NCBI GenBank assembly: GCA_009746045.1
Contig: RPFO01002078.1
Span: forward strand, 764,209 to 828,208
Direction: 5' to 3'
Origin: Mesostigma viride
Taxonomy: Eukaryota > Streptophyta > Mesostigmatophyceae > Mesostigmatales > Mesostigmataceae
DNA length: 64,000 nucleotides
Shown here: in pieces, positions 11,791 through 23,910 of the stretch
How positions within the stretch are numbered: position 1 is the first letter of the stretch
Layout of the letters: each line of letters opens with the position of its first letter
The notes under the pieces: model-generated
What the model was told of the DNA's origin: nothing
What the model saw: only the letters and a program-made list of their open reading frames with translations
Database searches by the model: none
Position numbers and translations under genes: made by a program

Positions 11791-13256
11791 GTCAGACAGT
11801 CGAGTCAGTTGGATCCCACGCCGGTCATGGGCTCATGGCAGAGTAAAGAGTCACTAAAGACGTGCTTCTTTGGTGCCTGGGGGGACGGCGGCCAGCGCTT
11901 CGTGTACAGCCGGATCCGTCGGCGGGAAAAAGTGCCCGGCGCGGCTCCGGCCAGACGGATGGCCCTCATGTCAGAAGTATCGACGGAAGCTCCTACTCGG
12001 GCCAGGATGAAGAAAACTCTTGTGCGGGGGCGAGTGCGGAGGTCCGGCGCACTACCGCACTTGCAGTTTCAGCACCCAAAGCGCTGCGCCGACGAGGAGC
12101 ATTGCGCGCCAGCCTACGGCCCCACGCGCCTGTGTGTTGGCGCGAGCTTTGGCGCGTAAATTAAAAACAGCTGTGAGAGGTTTTACCTAGATCACAAATT
12201 TCACTAGTTGGAGCGACGAGTCACGTCGAGTCACGACGATGGAGGACATCGTTGAATTGTGATGCTACTCGCCAGACGCGAGCTCTCTGGCACTCAAGTT
12301 CGTGGCACCCTCTATATTTATTCCTCTTCACGCTTCTTGTATCTAGATGACGGGTTTACCGGTGTGTGCAACATCTGAATCGGCACGACGAAAAGGCGAA
12401 ATATTATGTTGTAATTAAGATCATGAGTTCCTGGAATAAACTTGTAAGCTGCGCAGGGGCGGGTAGGTTTGCTAATAATGTGTGACCGTCATCTTTTGCT
12501 TTCAAATTCCTGTTCGCCTTTCGTGCTCGACGCGGGGGGGGAGCCGGCTGTTGACATCCACTGCAACAACGATCGAGCTCATGATTCGCAGATTTCATGG
12601 CCGCGCAGGCCCGTACCGGCAGCATTTAATTTGCTGCTTGAACAGCAGCAGGCAGGGTGTGCTGGTGGCCCTTCTCGCGATTTCCCTAGCGGTTGGTCAA
12701 CGGCATCGTTTGGATGTCTACCTTAGGTGAGGCGTTGCGCCCACAAAACCCATATTTGGGTTCCTGTTCAAGTGGCGCATAATAACATGAAGACTTGTTT
12801 CGCCTTGATGAACAACCCCACTTGCCAGCCCGTACTCGTCATCACATTCCTTTCCGCTGTTGTGATCGTAACCCGCTTATCAGAATCAGGCGGTGTTCTT
12901 CCGATCGTTGTAGGGCATGTGGTGATGCATAAGTGTGCGGGGGTGCCTGCGGTCTGCCATCCAAAATGTCTTGTTGCTGTGACTTTCAACCCACGTAACT
13001 AGAAAGAAGTAACGCGTGTAATTATTAGCTGAGATCTACAGCTTACTTACTACCTTATTTTCTAGATTCCAGTTTTTTGCTGGAGATTTTAACGCCATGC
13101 CATGGGGCTTGGTGGCACATGTGTGTAGAGAAAGGGCAGTGGCCGGTTAATAAGCCTGCAACCAGGGGATGCACTCGAGATGTGTACAACCCCGCTGTAC
13201 TCGGTCAATAGCGTGCTGTTAAAATGCACTCGACCCTATGAATCTGGAGGCTGAGC
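11791..13256. other. Intergenic stretch with short unassigned ORFs
   Basis: Short open frames occur at about 11809-12159, 12482-12730 and 12727-13002. None shows a recognisable domain or persuasive splice sites. No RNA gene or repeat is seen except short homopolymers. Confidence 0.4.
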
Positions 13257-13568
13257 TCCCTCCCTCCCTCCCTCCCTCCCTCCCTCCCTCCCTCCCTCCC
13301 TCCCTCCCTCCCTCCCTCCTCCTCCCTCCCTCCTCCCTCCCTCCCTCCTCCCTCCCTCCCTCCCTCCCTCCCTCCCTCCCTCCCTCCCTCCCTCCTCCCT
13401 CCCTCCCTCCCTCCCTCCTCCCTCCTCCCTCCCTCCTCCCTCCCTCCCTCCCTCCCTCCCTCCCTCCCTCCCTCCCTCCCTCCCTCCCTCCCTCCCTCCC
13501 TCCTCCCTCCCTCCCTCCCTCCCTCCCTCCCTCCCTCCCTCCCTCCCTCCTCCCTCCCTCCCTCCCTC
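13257..13568. repeat. (CCCT)n microsatellite
   Basis: About 310 bp of CCCT/CCT units in tandem with occasional 3-bp CCT units that shift phase. Long open frames on both strands here are artefacts of the repeat. Confidence 0.97.
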
Positions 13569-14449
13569 TCACCCAAGTTTTCTTTTTGCGTGCACATTTG
13601 CATGCAAGTTAACAGAATAGGCAAAAAGAAAGAAGCATGTTTCGCCCATAGCTTGACATTCCTATGTATGCGTGCATGTGTGTGTGTGCATACGCGTGTT
13701 GGTCATTTCTAGGTTGATTTTTTGCCCTCCTTGCATGTCTGATTGGGTGGACACAGACAGCGGACATCTCAGCATTGGCCATCATCCGAGGTTCCAGTCC
13801 TGATTATTCATGCCGGCGTTGACTAGGCATGCGGGCCGACACTGCTACAAATCCGTGAGAGTCCAGCAATTGGTGAAGCTTGGAGCTATAAACTGAAGAG
13901 CTAACTTACCAAACACCTGCCTTTATGTCGATCACGTTGCCCAGGCATGTTAGCTATGGTGGCTTCATGTCATGTGTATTGTAGGTAGTAGTGTTCCATG
14001 GGCTAGCTAATGATCTAGGTTATACAGCTCTCCATGTTCTTATCCCTCCATATTTGGCCTTACCGCTCTACAGTCGGTGTGGGCTCCCCATGTTACCAAA
14101 TTTGGTAAGCATAGTGATTCGGGCCGTGCTACCTGCAACCCTGTCACTAGAAACTGAGTGGATAATGAAGCATGAGGTATGACTAATTGATTAATTGATT
14201 AACGTGAGTATATTAATTAATGAATAAGTAAGCAAGTAATTAATTAGTGTATGAAGTAATGAATGTCCATACACGTACTACACGTACATAATGTATGAAT
14301 GAATGTCACCTAGACTGCGTCACGGGTATGGAAAGGGGATGGGGCTACAGTTTCAGTGGATATAACTCACAAAGTTATTGGGACAACACAACCTGCTCTA
14401 TTTTGATTTTAAACTAATTATATTTAAACTTCATCAACATAACCGCATC
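13569..14449. other. AT-rich intergenic DNA with TTAATTAAT repeats
   Basis: No gene is recognised. Short TTAATTAA-type runs occur at about 14185-14250. An A/T-rich segment matching (inverted) the region around 18740-18840 begins near 14280. Confidence 0.5.
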
Positions 14450-15000
14450 AATCACGCATTAAATTCAATTATAACACGACTCCGTTGGGAGATCGTGTAG
14501 CACGTATTCCCTTGCTTGATGGATGGGGGTCCAGGCGAAGCCGCGAAACCTAACTAAGCTATCTCTAAAGTAATCTATAAAATCCTAGCTACTCTACTCA
14601 GCAAAGCGCCCCTGAAGTCCTCCTGGGGGGGGGGGGCAATCACGAATGCACATGAGCACAAATCTCTGTGATCAGTGGGTGGTGGGGTATGGGTTGTGGG
14701 GTACGGGTCGGCAACAGGAGGGGTGACATCTCCAGGCAAAATTTCCTGGATACTAGGGGCCCGTCCCAGAGCCTGACTGCTGCGGTAAGCGCCGGCCCCT
14801 GAATTGAATTAGGGGCTGGCGAGTAAAACGAGGGTCGGCGGCGGTGGCCCCGTATTACTGGCCCCCAATAGCGCAGCGCTACGTGGCCGAGCTGCGGCAC
14901 CACGTGGCAAGATGCGGCACCACGTGGCAAGATGAGGCGCCACGTGGCTTGATGAGGCGCCACGTGGCTTGATGCCGGCATGCCTCTCCGGCGACAGGCA
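14450..15000 (+). repeat. Left arm of a large inverted repeat
   Basis: The segment matches the reverse complement of about 18060-18740. Shared landmarks in the same order are the CTCCGTTGGGA block, TGATGGATGG, the AGCTACTCTACTCAGCAAAG block, AGGAGGGGTGACAT, TACTAGGGGCCCGT and multiple CCACGTGGC units. Identity is moderate, so the arms are old. Together with the right arm it brackets about 3 kb of tandem repeats and may be the ends of an old long-TIR element. Confidence 0.65.
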
Positions 15001-15073
15001 ATTTTCCAGGTAAACAAGCTTAAGGGGGGGGGGATGCTTCGCATCCCCCCCAAAAGAAGGCGCAAAGCCGACC

Positions 15074-15074
15074 G

Positions 15075-15110
<36 letters not shown>
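15074..15110. repeat. (GTT)n microsatellite
   Basis: About twelve GTT units in tandem, followed by sequence (about 15120-15180) related to the tandem unit at 16900-17720. Confidence 0.9.
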
Positions 15111-15339
15111 TGTGTCCCACGTCGCCGGCGCAAAGCCGACCGTAACTCTAGTAGCCGAGATTCGATCCGTCCGCCGACAGATGGCAACTCGATTCAAGTC
15201 AACCGAAGCTTATGAACGGTTCAAGTCAACTGAAGCTTATGAAGGGGGCTGAAAAAAGGAAAAAGTCGGGAGACAAATAACGACACGCTGTGTGGGCCTG
15301 AAACACCGCAGTCCGTCCGCCCTTCCCAGTCCACCCGGA

Positions 15340-16040
15340 GGCCATGATTGGCCGCCTCAGTGAGACGCCCCGCCCGAGGCGAGGTCGCAACCCCCCTCCC
15401 CCCTCAGCGAGCCGATGGTCTTTACATGTATTGAGGTCGCAATGAGGCCCCCCGCCCTCCTCAGTGAGACGCCAAAGTGTGCACGATCCCCCGTCCCCCA
15501 TGCCCATCCACCCACCCGGAGGTTCTCCCCCCCCCCCCTCAGCCATGATGCGCCCCCCGCCGGCCGGAAAAGTAAGAAGATCCGCCACACGATGCCTCAC
15601 CGCCTGAGTGAGACAGGGAGGTCGCGCGCAAGGCTCCCCGCCCTCCTCAGCGAGACGCCAGAGTCTGCGGGATCCCCCGGCCCCCGCGCCCGCCCACCCA
15701 CCCGGAGGTTCCCCCCCCCCCCCCCCCCAGCCGGCCATGATGCGCCCCCCGCCCCCCGCGAAAAGGCGTGGCGCGAAGGACAGGCGTCGACCATGAGGAC
15801 CCCTGAAAAAGACCGGAAAAGTACGAAGATCCGCCACAGGGTGCCTCCCCGCCTGAGTGAGACGGCGAGGTCGCAAGGCTCCTGCGCCCACCCACCCACC
15901 ACCCGGAGGTCCCCCCCCCCCCCGCACAGTGAGACGCCCCGCCCCAGGCGAGGTCGCAAGGCCCCCCGCCCTCGTCAGCGAGACTGACGCCAGAGTCTGC
16001 GGGATCCCCCGCCCACCCCGCCTGCCCACCCACCCGGAGT

Positions 16041-16088
<48 letters not shown>

Positions 16089-16790
16089 CGAAAAGGCGTG
16101 GCGCGAAGGACAGGCGTCGACCATGAGGACCCCTGAAAAAGACCGGAAAAGTACGAAGATCCGCCACAGGGTGCCTCCCCGCCTGAGTGAGACGGCGAGG
16201 TCGCAAGGCTCCTGCGCCCACCCACCCACCACCCGGAGGTCCCCACCCACCCCCCGCACAGTGAGACGCCCCGCCCCAGGCGAGGTCGCAAGGCCCCCGC
16301 CCTCGTCAGCGAGACTGACGCCAGAGTCTGCGGGATCCCCCGCCCACCCCGCCTGCCCACCCACCCGGAGTTCCCCCCCCCCCCCCCCCCCCCCCCCCCC
16401 CGCCTTCCCCCCCCCCCCCCCCCCGCGAAAAGGCGTGGCGCGAAGGACAGGCGTCGACCATGAGGACCCTTGAAAAAGACCGGAAAAGTACGAAGATCCG
16501 CCACAGGATGCCTCGCCGCCTGAGTGAGACGGCGAGGTCGCAAGGCGCCCGCGCCCCCCCCCGCCACCCGGAGGTTCCCCCCCCCCGCCCCGCCCCCCCC
16601 CCCCCCGGCCGGCCGGCCCGCACAGTGAGACGCCCTGCCGCAGGCGAGGTCGCAAGGCCCCCCGGCGGCCCTCCGGCCTCAGCGAGACGCCAAATGATGC
16701 GGGATCCCCCCGCTCCCCCGGCCCCCGCGCCCCCCCACCCACCCGGAGTTCCCCCCCCCCGCCATTAAAGATGCGAGCGAGTGAACGCAG
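15340..16790. repeat. GC-rich tandem repeat, period about 330 bp, with long C tracts
   Basis: Landmark AAAAGGCGTGGCGCGAAGGA recurs at about 15761, 16091 and 16428, giving periods of 330 and 337 bp. Related shorter units extend on both sides. Each unit contains a CGCCTGAGTGAGAC block and a C homopolymer that varies in length, reaching several tens of bases near 16040-16087. Predicted proline- or glycine-rich proteins here are artefacts. Confidence 0.85.
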
Positions 16791-16896
16791 CGCGAAGGAC
16801 AGGACTTGCCGAATGCTATTGGAGACCAACTAAAGCCGAACGCGAAGATTCAACTCAATGGAACCACAGACAAATGAAGAAGGACGGTGAAAAGAC

Positions 16897-17720
16897 GAAA
16901 GCCGTCAAGCTGACCGTCACTCTAGTAGGCGACCCAGTTCGTCGTTCCGACAGGTGGCAAGTCGTTGACCGACTACCCGCCAGTCAACTCGATCGAGTCG
17001 CCAACGTCAAAATGTCGCGAGACGACTTTAAAGCCACTAAAGATTCCAGCGTGTGAACGCCAATCGTATCCCACTGAACAAATCATCTCCGTCCGCCGCC
17101 AACGACAGGGCTTCTTCGGTCCAACCACGCACGGAAGCCTGAACGATCTCCAAATTCCATCGACTTGCGCCCAACGGGAAAAGGCGAAAAGGACACCCGT
17201 CGATCACGAGTTGATCACTGAATTCCGTAAAAAACTACGGCGTACGGGCCACAGGATGCCCGATGGTTTTTAATATAGTTGTTGCGGCCACGTATTGTGG
17301 CGGCCGTAAGACAAAAGTGTAAGACAAAAGCCGTCAATCCGACCGTCACTCTAGTAGACGACCCAGTTTCGGTGAGCCGACAGGTGGCAAGGCGGTATAG
17401 ATCTACCAACTACGCTCCAGTCAAGCTCGATCGATTCGCTAACGTCAAAATGTCGCGAGACGACTTTAAAGCCATTAAAGATTTCAGCGAGTGAACGCCA
17501 ATCGTATCCCACTGCACCAACGCGCTCCGTCCGCCGCCCAAGATACGCCGTCTTCCGTCTAACCACGCACGGAAGCCTGTACGATCTCCAAATTCCGTCG
17601 ACTTGCGCCCAACGGGAAAAGGCGAAAAGGACACCCGTCGATCACGAGTTGATCACTGAATTCCGTAAAAAACTACGGCGTACGGGCCACAGGATGCCCG
17701 ATGGTTTTTAATATAGTTAG
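16897..17720. repeat. Two tandem copies of a ~429-bp unit
   Basis: The unit starting near GCCGTCAA at 16901 recurs at 17330 and both copies end in GATGGTTTTTAATATAGTT. Shared internal blocks include ATGTCGCGAGACGACTTTAA and AACGGGAAAAGGCGAAAAGG. A partial relative lies at about 15120-15180. It looks like satellite DNA; no coding capacity is apparent. Confidence 0.85.
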
Positions 17721-18059
17721 ATAGGTGTACGTTTATTCCAAATATAGCCAGTAGGTAATCCCTGCTAAGCCTAGGGTATCAAGATGTCAGTGGCTAAAAC
17801 GGAGCCTTACTAGACCACGGCGACAGGCAATTACTGGGCAAGACATATCACAGTACCCTAGTACCATCCGATCTACTTAAGTCGCTAAACTATCTCTGTT
17901 GGATATGACCGGCGTGGGATTCCAACTGAACTGAACTGAACTGAACTGAACTGGGCAAGACATCTGCAGACTGCATGACAGTATAGCGCGGCGCGGCGTG
18001 AGGACGGATGCCGACACAGTTTTTTGTGCAGGCATCCGTAGGCCCGTACATACATAGCT

Positions 18060-18740
18060 GGCATCCGGGGCATGGCAAGATGGGACGCCACGTGGCATGA
18101 TGCCGCATGCCGCGCCTGCTGTACAATATGGGGGCCCGAAATCTAGGGCTGGCGGCTGCATAAAAATTCGGCCCCTGGAATCTCCCCTATAGGGGCCGAA
18201 AAGATGGGGGCTAGCTAGAATTGGTGCCGGTAGCTGCACGGGCCCCTAGTATGGAAATAGGGGCCAGACATTCTGGACCGGCGGCTGCAGGATCCGGCCC
18301 CTATTTAGCTTGGCTCAATGTCACCCCTCCTTCGGCAACACAGATTCAAGTAGGGGCAACATTTTTAATTTGCACGTAGCTGCCATGCACGTGATGATTA
18401 ATTAATTGATTCAGCTAGGTGTCATGTGTGCATGTTAGCACAGCATGCTCATGAGGTCACTAGCCTGCACATGTAATTATTGTTTTGTTTAGTTATCAAG
18501 ACCCATTATGTATGCTCTTGCTTGGACTTCCATGCAGAACAAGAAGAGGTGGAAGAGGATTGTCCAGGCTCACACGCCAGCCCCTGTGGGCAAGCCCCCA
18601 TCCCCCCAAGAGGAAGGGGCACTTTGCTGAGTAGAGTAGCTAGGGTTTTCTAGATTAGATTAGCTCGGTTTCGCTGCTTTGCCCACCTCCATCCATCCAG
18701 CAAGGAATATGTGCTACATGACATCCCAACGGAGTCATGT
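18060..18740 (-). repeat. Right arm of a large inverted repeat
   Basis: Inverted partner of 14450-15000. Just outside its inner edge is a (CTGAA)n pentamer at about 17926-17951. Several short GGGGCC-rich units inside the arm (18130-18300) are themselves diverged repeats. Confidence 0.65.
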
Positions 18741-19188
18741 CATCAAGGAGACAACAAAAATAATTTAATAAATAATTTAATTTAATTTAATTTAATTATG
18801 TATGCTCGAGTGACGCATTCACTAAATTCACCTAGTTTCATCCCATGGCTGCAATGGTTCGGGGCGGTCGCCGCACATTCATTAAGGCTTTACAAAGGGT
18901 ACTAGTTAATTGGTTTTCAATTATTTTTTTCACTTCGATTGCGTCACGCGGGCATAAGTCCTCATGCAGTGGGACTTGGGAATAAAGGGGCCTACATGAT
19001 GGCCACACATGAAGCATGTGCAACAAATACACTTGAGGGTGAGATGACGGGTGTACAATAGTCTTAGATGAGTGTAGAATAGTCTGAGCACAATGTAAAC
19101 CCATAGCGATCATTTAGCGACCATGAGTGCGACCATGAGTGTGAGTCCACCCAGAATGCACCAATTCTTCACCAACAGCTACTACGGT
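18741..19188. other. Spacer between inverted repeat and element A1
   Basis: It contains a run of TTTAA repeats near 18765-18800. No gene is recognised. Confidence 0.5.
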
Positions 19189-19193
19189 ATAAC

Positions 19194-19891
19194 AGTTAAC
19201 GTTCCTAGCAAACGCAATGTGAAGGATATGGTTGCAATGCAGCAATGTGTGAATATGGTTGGAAACGGAGCTTTGTTAAAATTGGATAATGTTACAGCGC
19301 TCACACACTTGAGGCTTGTACACGCGCTTGCCAAGTCAAGGCAACACACGTGAGGCGGGCTCGCAAGAGATCTGCCCAAATGGCATTGGCCTATTGTTTA
19401 TATACTTGTGCACTGTGCTTGCTAGTCCTGAGCAGCCTAGAGGCCTGCTCAGTAATAACACCCCGGTACAGTATTCACTACCTGTACAGCGCCCAGTTCC
19501 TATACAGTAGGTCTGCCATACAGGCACAGTGACCACAGAGTACAGTCACCACAGTGATTATTGCATCTGCACCTAGAAGTCCAGGACTAAGCCTGCGGTA
19601 CCAACAGACCACAGGTTAAGGTTCCTATTTCCTGCGTACGACGTATTAATCCAATACCGTCGTAGGTACAGCACCTAATTCCTGTCAGCCCAGGAATTAC
19701 TGTCGACCCCATATGTCGTCGGCAAATATTCACGTCCGACTTAGAAGAACAGCCGGCTCGCGCTCGCGCGCGACCGGGAAGTCGGAACGCCATAACTTTC
19801 TTGATACTTGTCGGAATGAACTCGTTCCGGTGCCGCTGGAATCGCAGAGATATGCCGAATCAGGATCACGCCAATGCGCTTGGCGTTAACT
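19194..19891 (-). repeat. 3' LTR of A1
   Basis: This 698-bp LTR runs from AGTTAACG on the plus strand to GTTAACT. A TATATAAA box (reverse complement at 19397-19404) is at the position matching those in the other A LTRs. It is nearly identical to 26125-26826, 40960-41659 and 48298-48994. Confidence 0.92.
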
Positions 19892-20639
19892 CCAATCCTT
19901 TCTTTTCTTGAGCTGTAGCAGCTCACACAAGTCTACATACAAACACACACAATGGGTACTGGACATCCTCCCCAGACTACAAGTCACAACCCGCTGGGCA
20001 TGACAGTCAGCTTGGATTCCTTATTATATGTACATAGCACCCATACTGGCTCAGGAGCACAAACAAATTACAATGAGTCCCTATCCCTTCACGGGAGGCT
20101 CGTTGTGTTACCCATGTACAAGAGGTTGGCCAACTGTGGCAGCCCATAGGTGTTCAGCTAAGAACTTGAGAAGTATGTACAACCTTCAGGACCTTAGGCG
20201 AAACCCCACAGATCACCCACAACAGCTCATCAGAAAACATTGCTGACCCCCAGACGGGAGTCGGCGCCGGTCTGCTGCCCCTTATCGAACCAGACACAAC
20301 ATCTACGCGAAGCACATGCAAAACACAAGCTCCCATACTCGTTCCAACCGTGGAAAATCAGGGGACCTGTCGCCACCTCACCAGCATGGTGGATGGGTCA
20401 GCCAGTCCGTGAAACTCCGCCTTAAGACGGCACCAGGGAATCGAACCCCGCCCACAAACCACAGATCTGGGGAAACCTCAGACTGAGATGAAAACCCCAG
20501 ATAGACATCTCTCCATCAGAGACAATGTCAGACATTCCCACACCAGAGACATGTCTCACCCCTCAAGGTGTGCTCAGGATTATGTACAATCAAGCTCCCA
20601 GCCTGATATCCAGAGACTTAAGCACCCAGCTCTCAGCTT

Positions 20640-23600
20640 TTAGACAGATAGACCGACTTGACAGTCAGCATTCATGAGCTTCCTCAGTACATTGTACTGG
20701 GCTGGGGCCTTGTGTGGCAGCTTTGTCAATGCATCAGCAGGGTTCTCCTCGCCAGGGATATGCTTCAAGTCAACCAAACTGGCCAACTCCTTCAGCAACA
20801 AATAATCCAGGTCCCGGCTTCTGGCCAGCTGCTTGTGAACAAACTGGACCATACCCATGCTGTCTGTTAGCAACAACGTCTCCATCTGCAAGGTCCAAGG
20901 GGTAACTGAAGCCAGCTCCAGCATTAACTCCTTTATGTACAGGCTGGACTGGATCCCCTCGCATATGGCCCTGCATTCTGCCACATCTGAACTGATACAG
21001 ACCCTCTTCTGCAGTCTGCTGTACCAGCTGAACAAACTTGCCCTGCTCTGATAAAAAGCAAACAGAGCAGCAGATCTCCCCCTGACCTTGGTAACCTGGC
21101 GAGCATCCATGGAACTGTCAACAAAGATCTCCAAGGTGATAGGCTGGGCAAAGTCAATCCCAGACAAAATCAGATCAGGGGTACTCTCCACCAACCGGGC
21201 TATGACTCGAGGCTTCTCATCCTCAAGCACCTCATCAGGCATTCTGCTATGGACCATCAAAGACGGACCACAGATGCTGGCAAACCAGGCCCACATGCCT
21301 CTCAACTCAGGTCCTGCAGCCTGGGTGATCTTCTCTGGCAAGGCCTTCACAATGGTCTGTTTATAATCTCCTCCAGCCTGAAGCCTGATACTCCACTCCC
21401 CGTCCCTCCTGAACAGGGTAGCCTGCATTCCACAGAACACTACAGGCTTGTTGGGCTCCTGCCACAGCTCCTTGCCCAGTGAAAACTTGCCACTGATGAC
21501 AGGAATAAACTTCTTCAGCCAGGTCGTGGGGGCTAGCAAATGCAGATCATCTCCATGCAAACTAGCATACACTGGCAGACCCTCCCATTGGGCCAGCAGC
21601 AAACAGGGATCAACTGAAGACACTCTCAAGCCACACTCACTGATCAGAGCTTCCTGCAGCGTGAGTCTCCAGATGATTGGGCTCGACCTGAGTCCTTCCA
21701 GGCCCTTCAGAATAACCAGGAATTGTTGATGCAGCTCCAGCTTCCAGATGGCAGGCACCTCAACACAGTAAGGCTCATCCTGCTTCCACACCCTCCTGGC
21801 CACTTCTGGATCAGATTTTAAAAATGCCCTCTTGAAGTCCAGCAGCACTGATGACATAGCTGCTCCCCTGTTCAGCAACCCCACGTAGAGACATAGCAAA
21901 ATTCTCCATGTGTCGTGTAGCATCCCTGGCGTGTATAGCTCCTCTCCTGGCAGACTCCCCGTGCCGTGATACTCATTCAGGACAGGCCTGACATGGGGCA
22001 CTGATACCTCATCCACAACCTTCCTCTTCAGCACAAATCTCAAAGCAAGCTTCCTTGATGCTGGGGGACGTCTGTCTGTTGGTGCAGCACACTCAAACTG
22101 CAACCACTCCTCCAATGCCTTGGAGAAGGCGAGCTTCCAAGCCTCAAACAAAGTAGGCGAGCTCATCTCTTGGACCAGCTGGTCATATGTCAAAGGAGAG
22201 TGTGCAGCAAGGCTCCTGTGAGTTATGCCAATACTGCTGGGGTGCAACACAGCTGGAATCACCAAACTGGCCGCTGGGGGCACCTCCCCTTCATCCCATT
22301 TTACACCCTTGACCGGCTTGGCCCTGCACCTGACTGGAAATGTTGTCCTGAAATTTTCTAGGGGAATCATCCCCCAGCCATCTCTTCTCAGAGCTGTAGC
22401 TCTGATAGAAATCCCAGGATTGCCCAGAAAATTCTGACCCAAAATCACAGGGCCATCATAGTCCTCTAGGACAAGGAAGGTCACATCCACACCCATGACA
22501 GGGGCAGTAACCTCTCCCAACACCCTTAGATGCGTCCTACCACTGAAATCAGACACCCAGGGGCAACTTGGTTCTCCGACCAGCAGTTCTCCTGTATGCT
22601 GAGGTCCCATGACAGAAACCTGTGCATTGGTATCTATCTCCATGGCAGCTACCTCAGGTTCATCCAACTGGACAAGCTTGGACACCTTAGGCTCCTTCTT
22701 GGCTCTTTGCAAAGCCTGTACAATATCTGATAGACGCACACCCCTAGGCCTGGTGTCGGGCCGTTCCGGAGGTGCAGCCTGTCCGCCTGCTTGCCCAACC
22801 ACCGTATGTGAAGGTACCCCAGGGGCCGGGCCAGGGTCACCCTGAGGGCTCGATACAGCTGTAGCACCCTGATCAGGAAGCTCCACGTCACCCCCGCCTT
22901 GTACACCAGCGGGCACCTGGAAGAGGTCTCCTTGATTACCTCCCCGGGGACGGATCTTTGACCAGGACAGACGGTGCACTGCTTGGGAGCCATCAATGGC
23001 CACCCAGCACTTATGGCCAGCGGCTTCTACTCGGGTCACCACCCCATCATGCCAGCTGCCACGTTTCCCTGGAAAGCTTGGTTCCTTCCACACAACAACC
23101 TGTTGTCCAACGTTAGGTTCTAGGACACTCCAGCCCTTGTCTTTCTGCCTCAGCTTGAGGAACTTGGCCTCTAGCTTCTCCTTCCATGCCTGCTCAGCAT
23201 CAGCTGGCAGCATCCTGGTATGCAGCATAAGAGGATTGATGGCAATGTCACCAAAGAACATGGGAGTCCTGAGGTTCAGCCTATCCTCCACAGAACGTAG
23301 CCATGCAGATGTCACAATGGCAGATGACGTCCTTGGAATCCTCTCCACCAGCAGCACAGTCTTGATCTCTTGGATGGCTCTCTCCACCACCCCTTGCTGG
23401 CCGTGGCTCTCCCTGGGTGTAATCAGCAACTCTGGAAACTCTGGCAGGTTCTCACAGCACTCAAACTGAATGTCACACTGCAACAACTCCAACCCAGGGT
23501 ACCTGCTCCTTGTCAACTTCAGAGCAGCAATTAATGTAGGCTTCTCCATGTCAGGCAGGATCTCTAGGGTCTTATACTTGGTATATCTGTCCACTGCCAC

Positions 23601-23910
23601 CAGCAGCTTCAAACCCCTGATTCTCTGAATATCTACCTGCACATGGCCTGGCTGCAAAATAGGAGACCTGGCATGAGACTGCTTGGGCTTTCTAGCAACT
23701 AGCCTGCACTTGCAAGCTTGAGCAACCTGTTGGCAGATGGAGTACAACTCACTTCCTCCCAGCCGTCTAGCAACTTGCAAAGACTGAGCTGTATGGCCAA
23801 ACATGGTATGCAACCTTGAGGCAATGTCATACAAGAGAGAAAATCTTCTATTGTCATTATTAGCACTCAAGGTATGTACAGATCCCTTATGTACAGGAGG
23901 CACCAGGGTC
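20640..23910 (-). CDS. A1 pol polyprotein: integrase, protease-like, reverse transcriptase, RNase H
   Basis: About 1090 residues match A2 pol almost residue for residue, starting at TTLVPPVHKGSVHTL. The open frame extends to 24188, but its first ~93 codons are antisense to ORF1 and are not pol. Order seen: LHTMFGH and CKC zinc motif, integrase with the QQGVVERAIQE glutamate, SH3-like integrase tail, protease-like EIDTNAQVS and ILGQNFL, RT with LLDFKRAFL and LHGDDLH, and RNase H ending ENPADALTKLP. No stops interrupt it. Without its upstream region it probably cannot be made as a Gag-Pol fusion. Confidence 0.88.

Noticed and set aside
13205-13624. Gly/Arg/Glu-rich and Pro/Ser/Leu-rich ORFs
   Set aside because: CCCT microsatellite translated in several frames.
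15226-16829. Large Gly- and Pro-rich ORFs on both strands
   Set aside because: They arise from GC-rich tandem repeats and long C tracts; similar frames exist on both strands.
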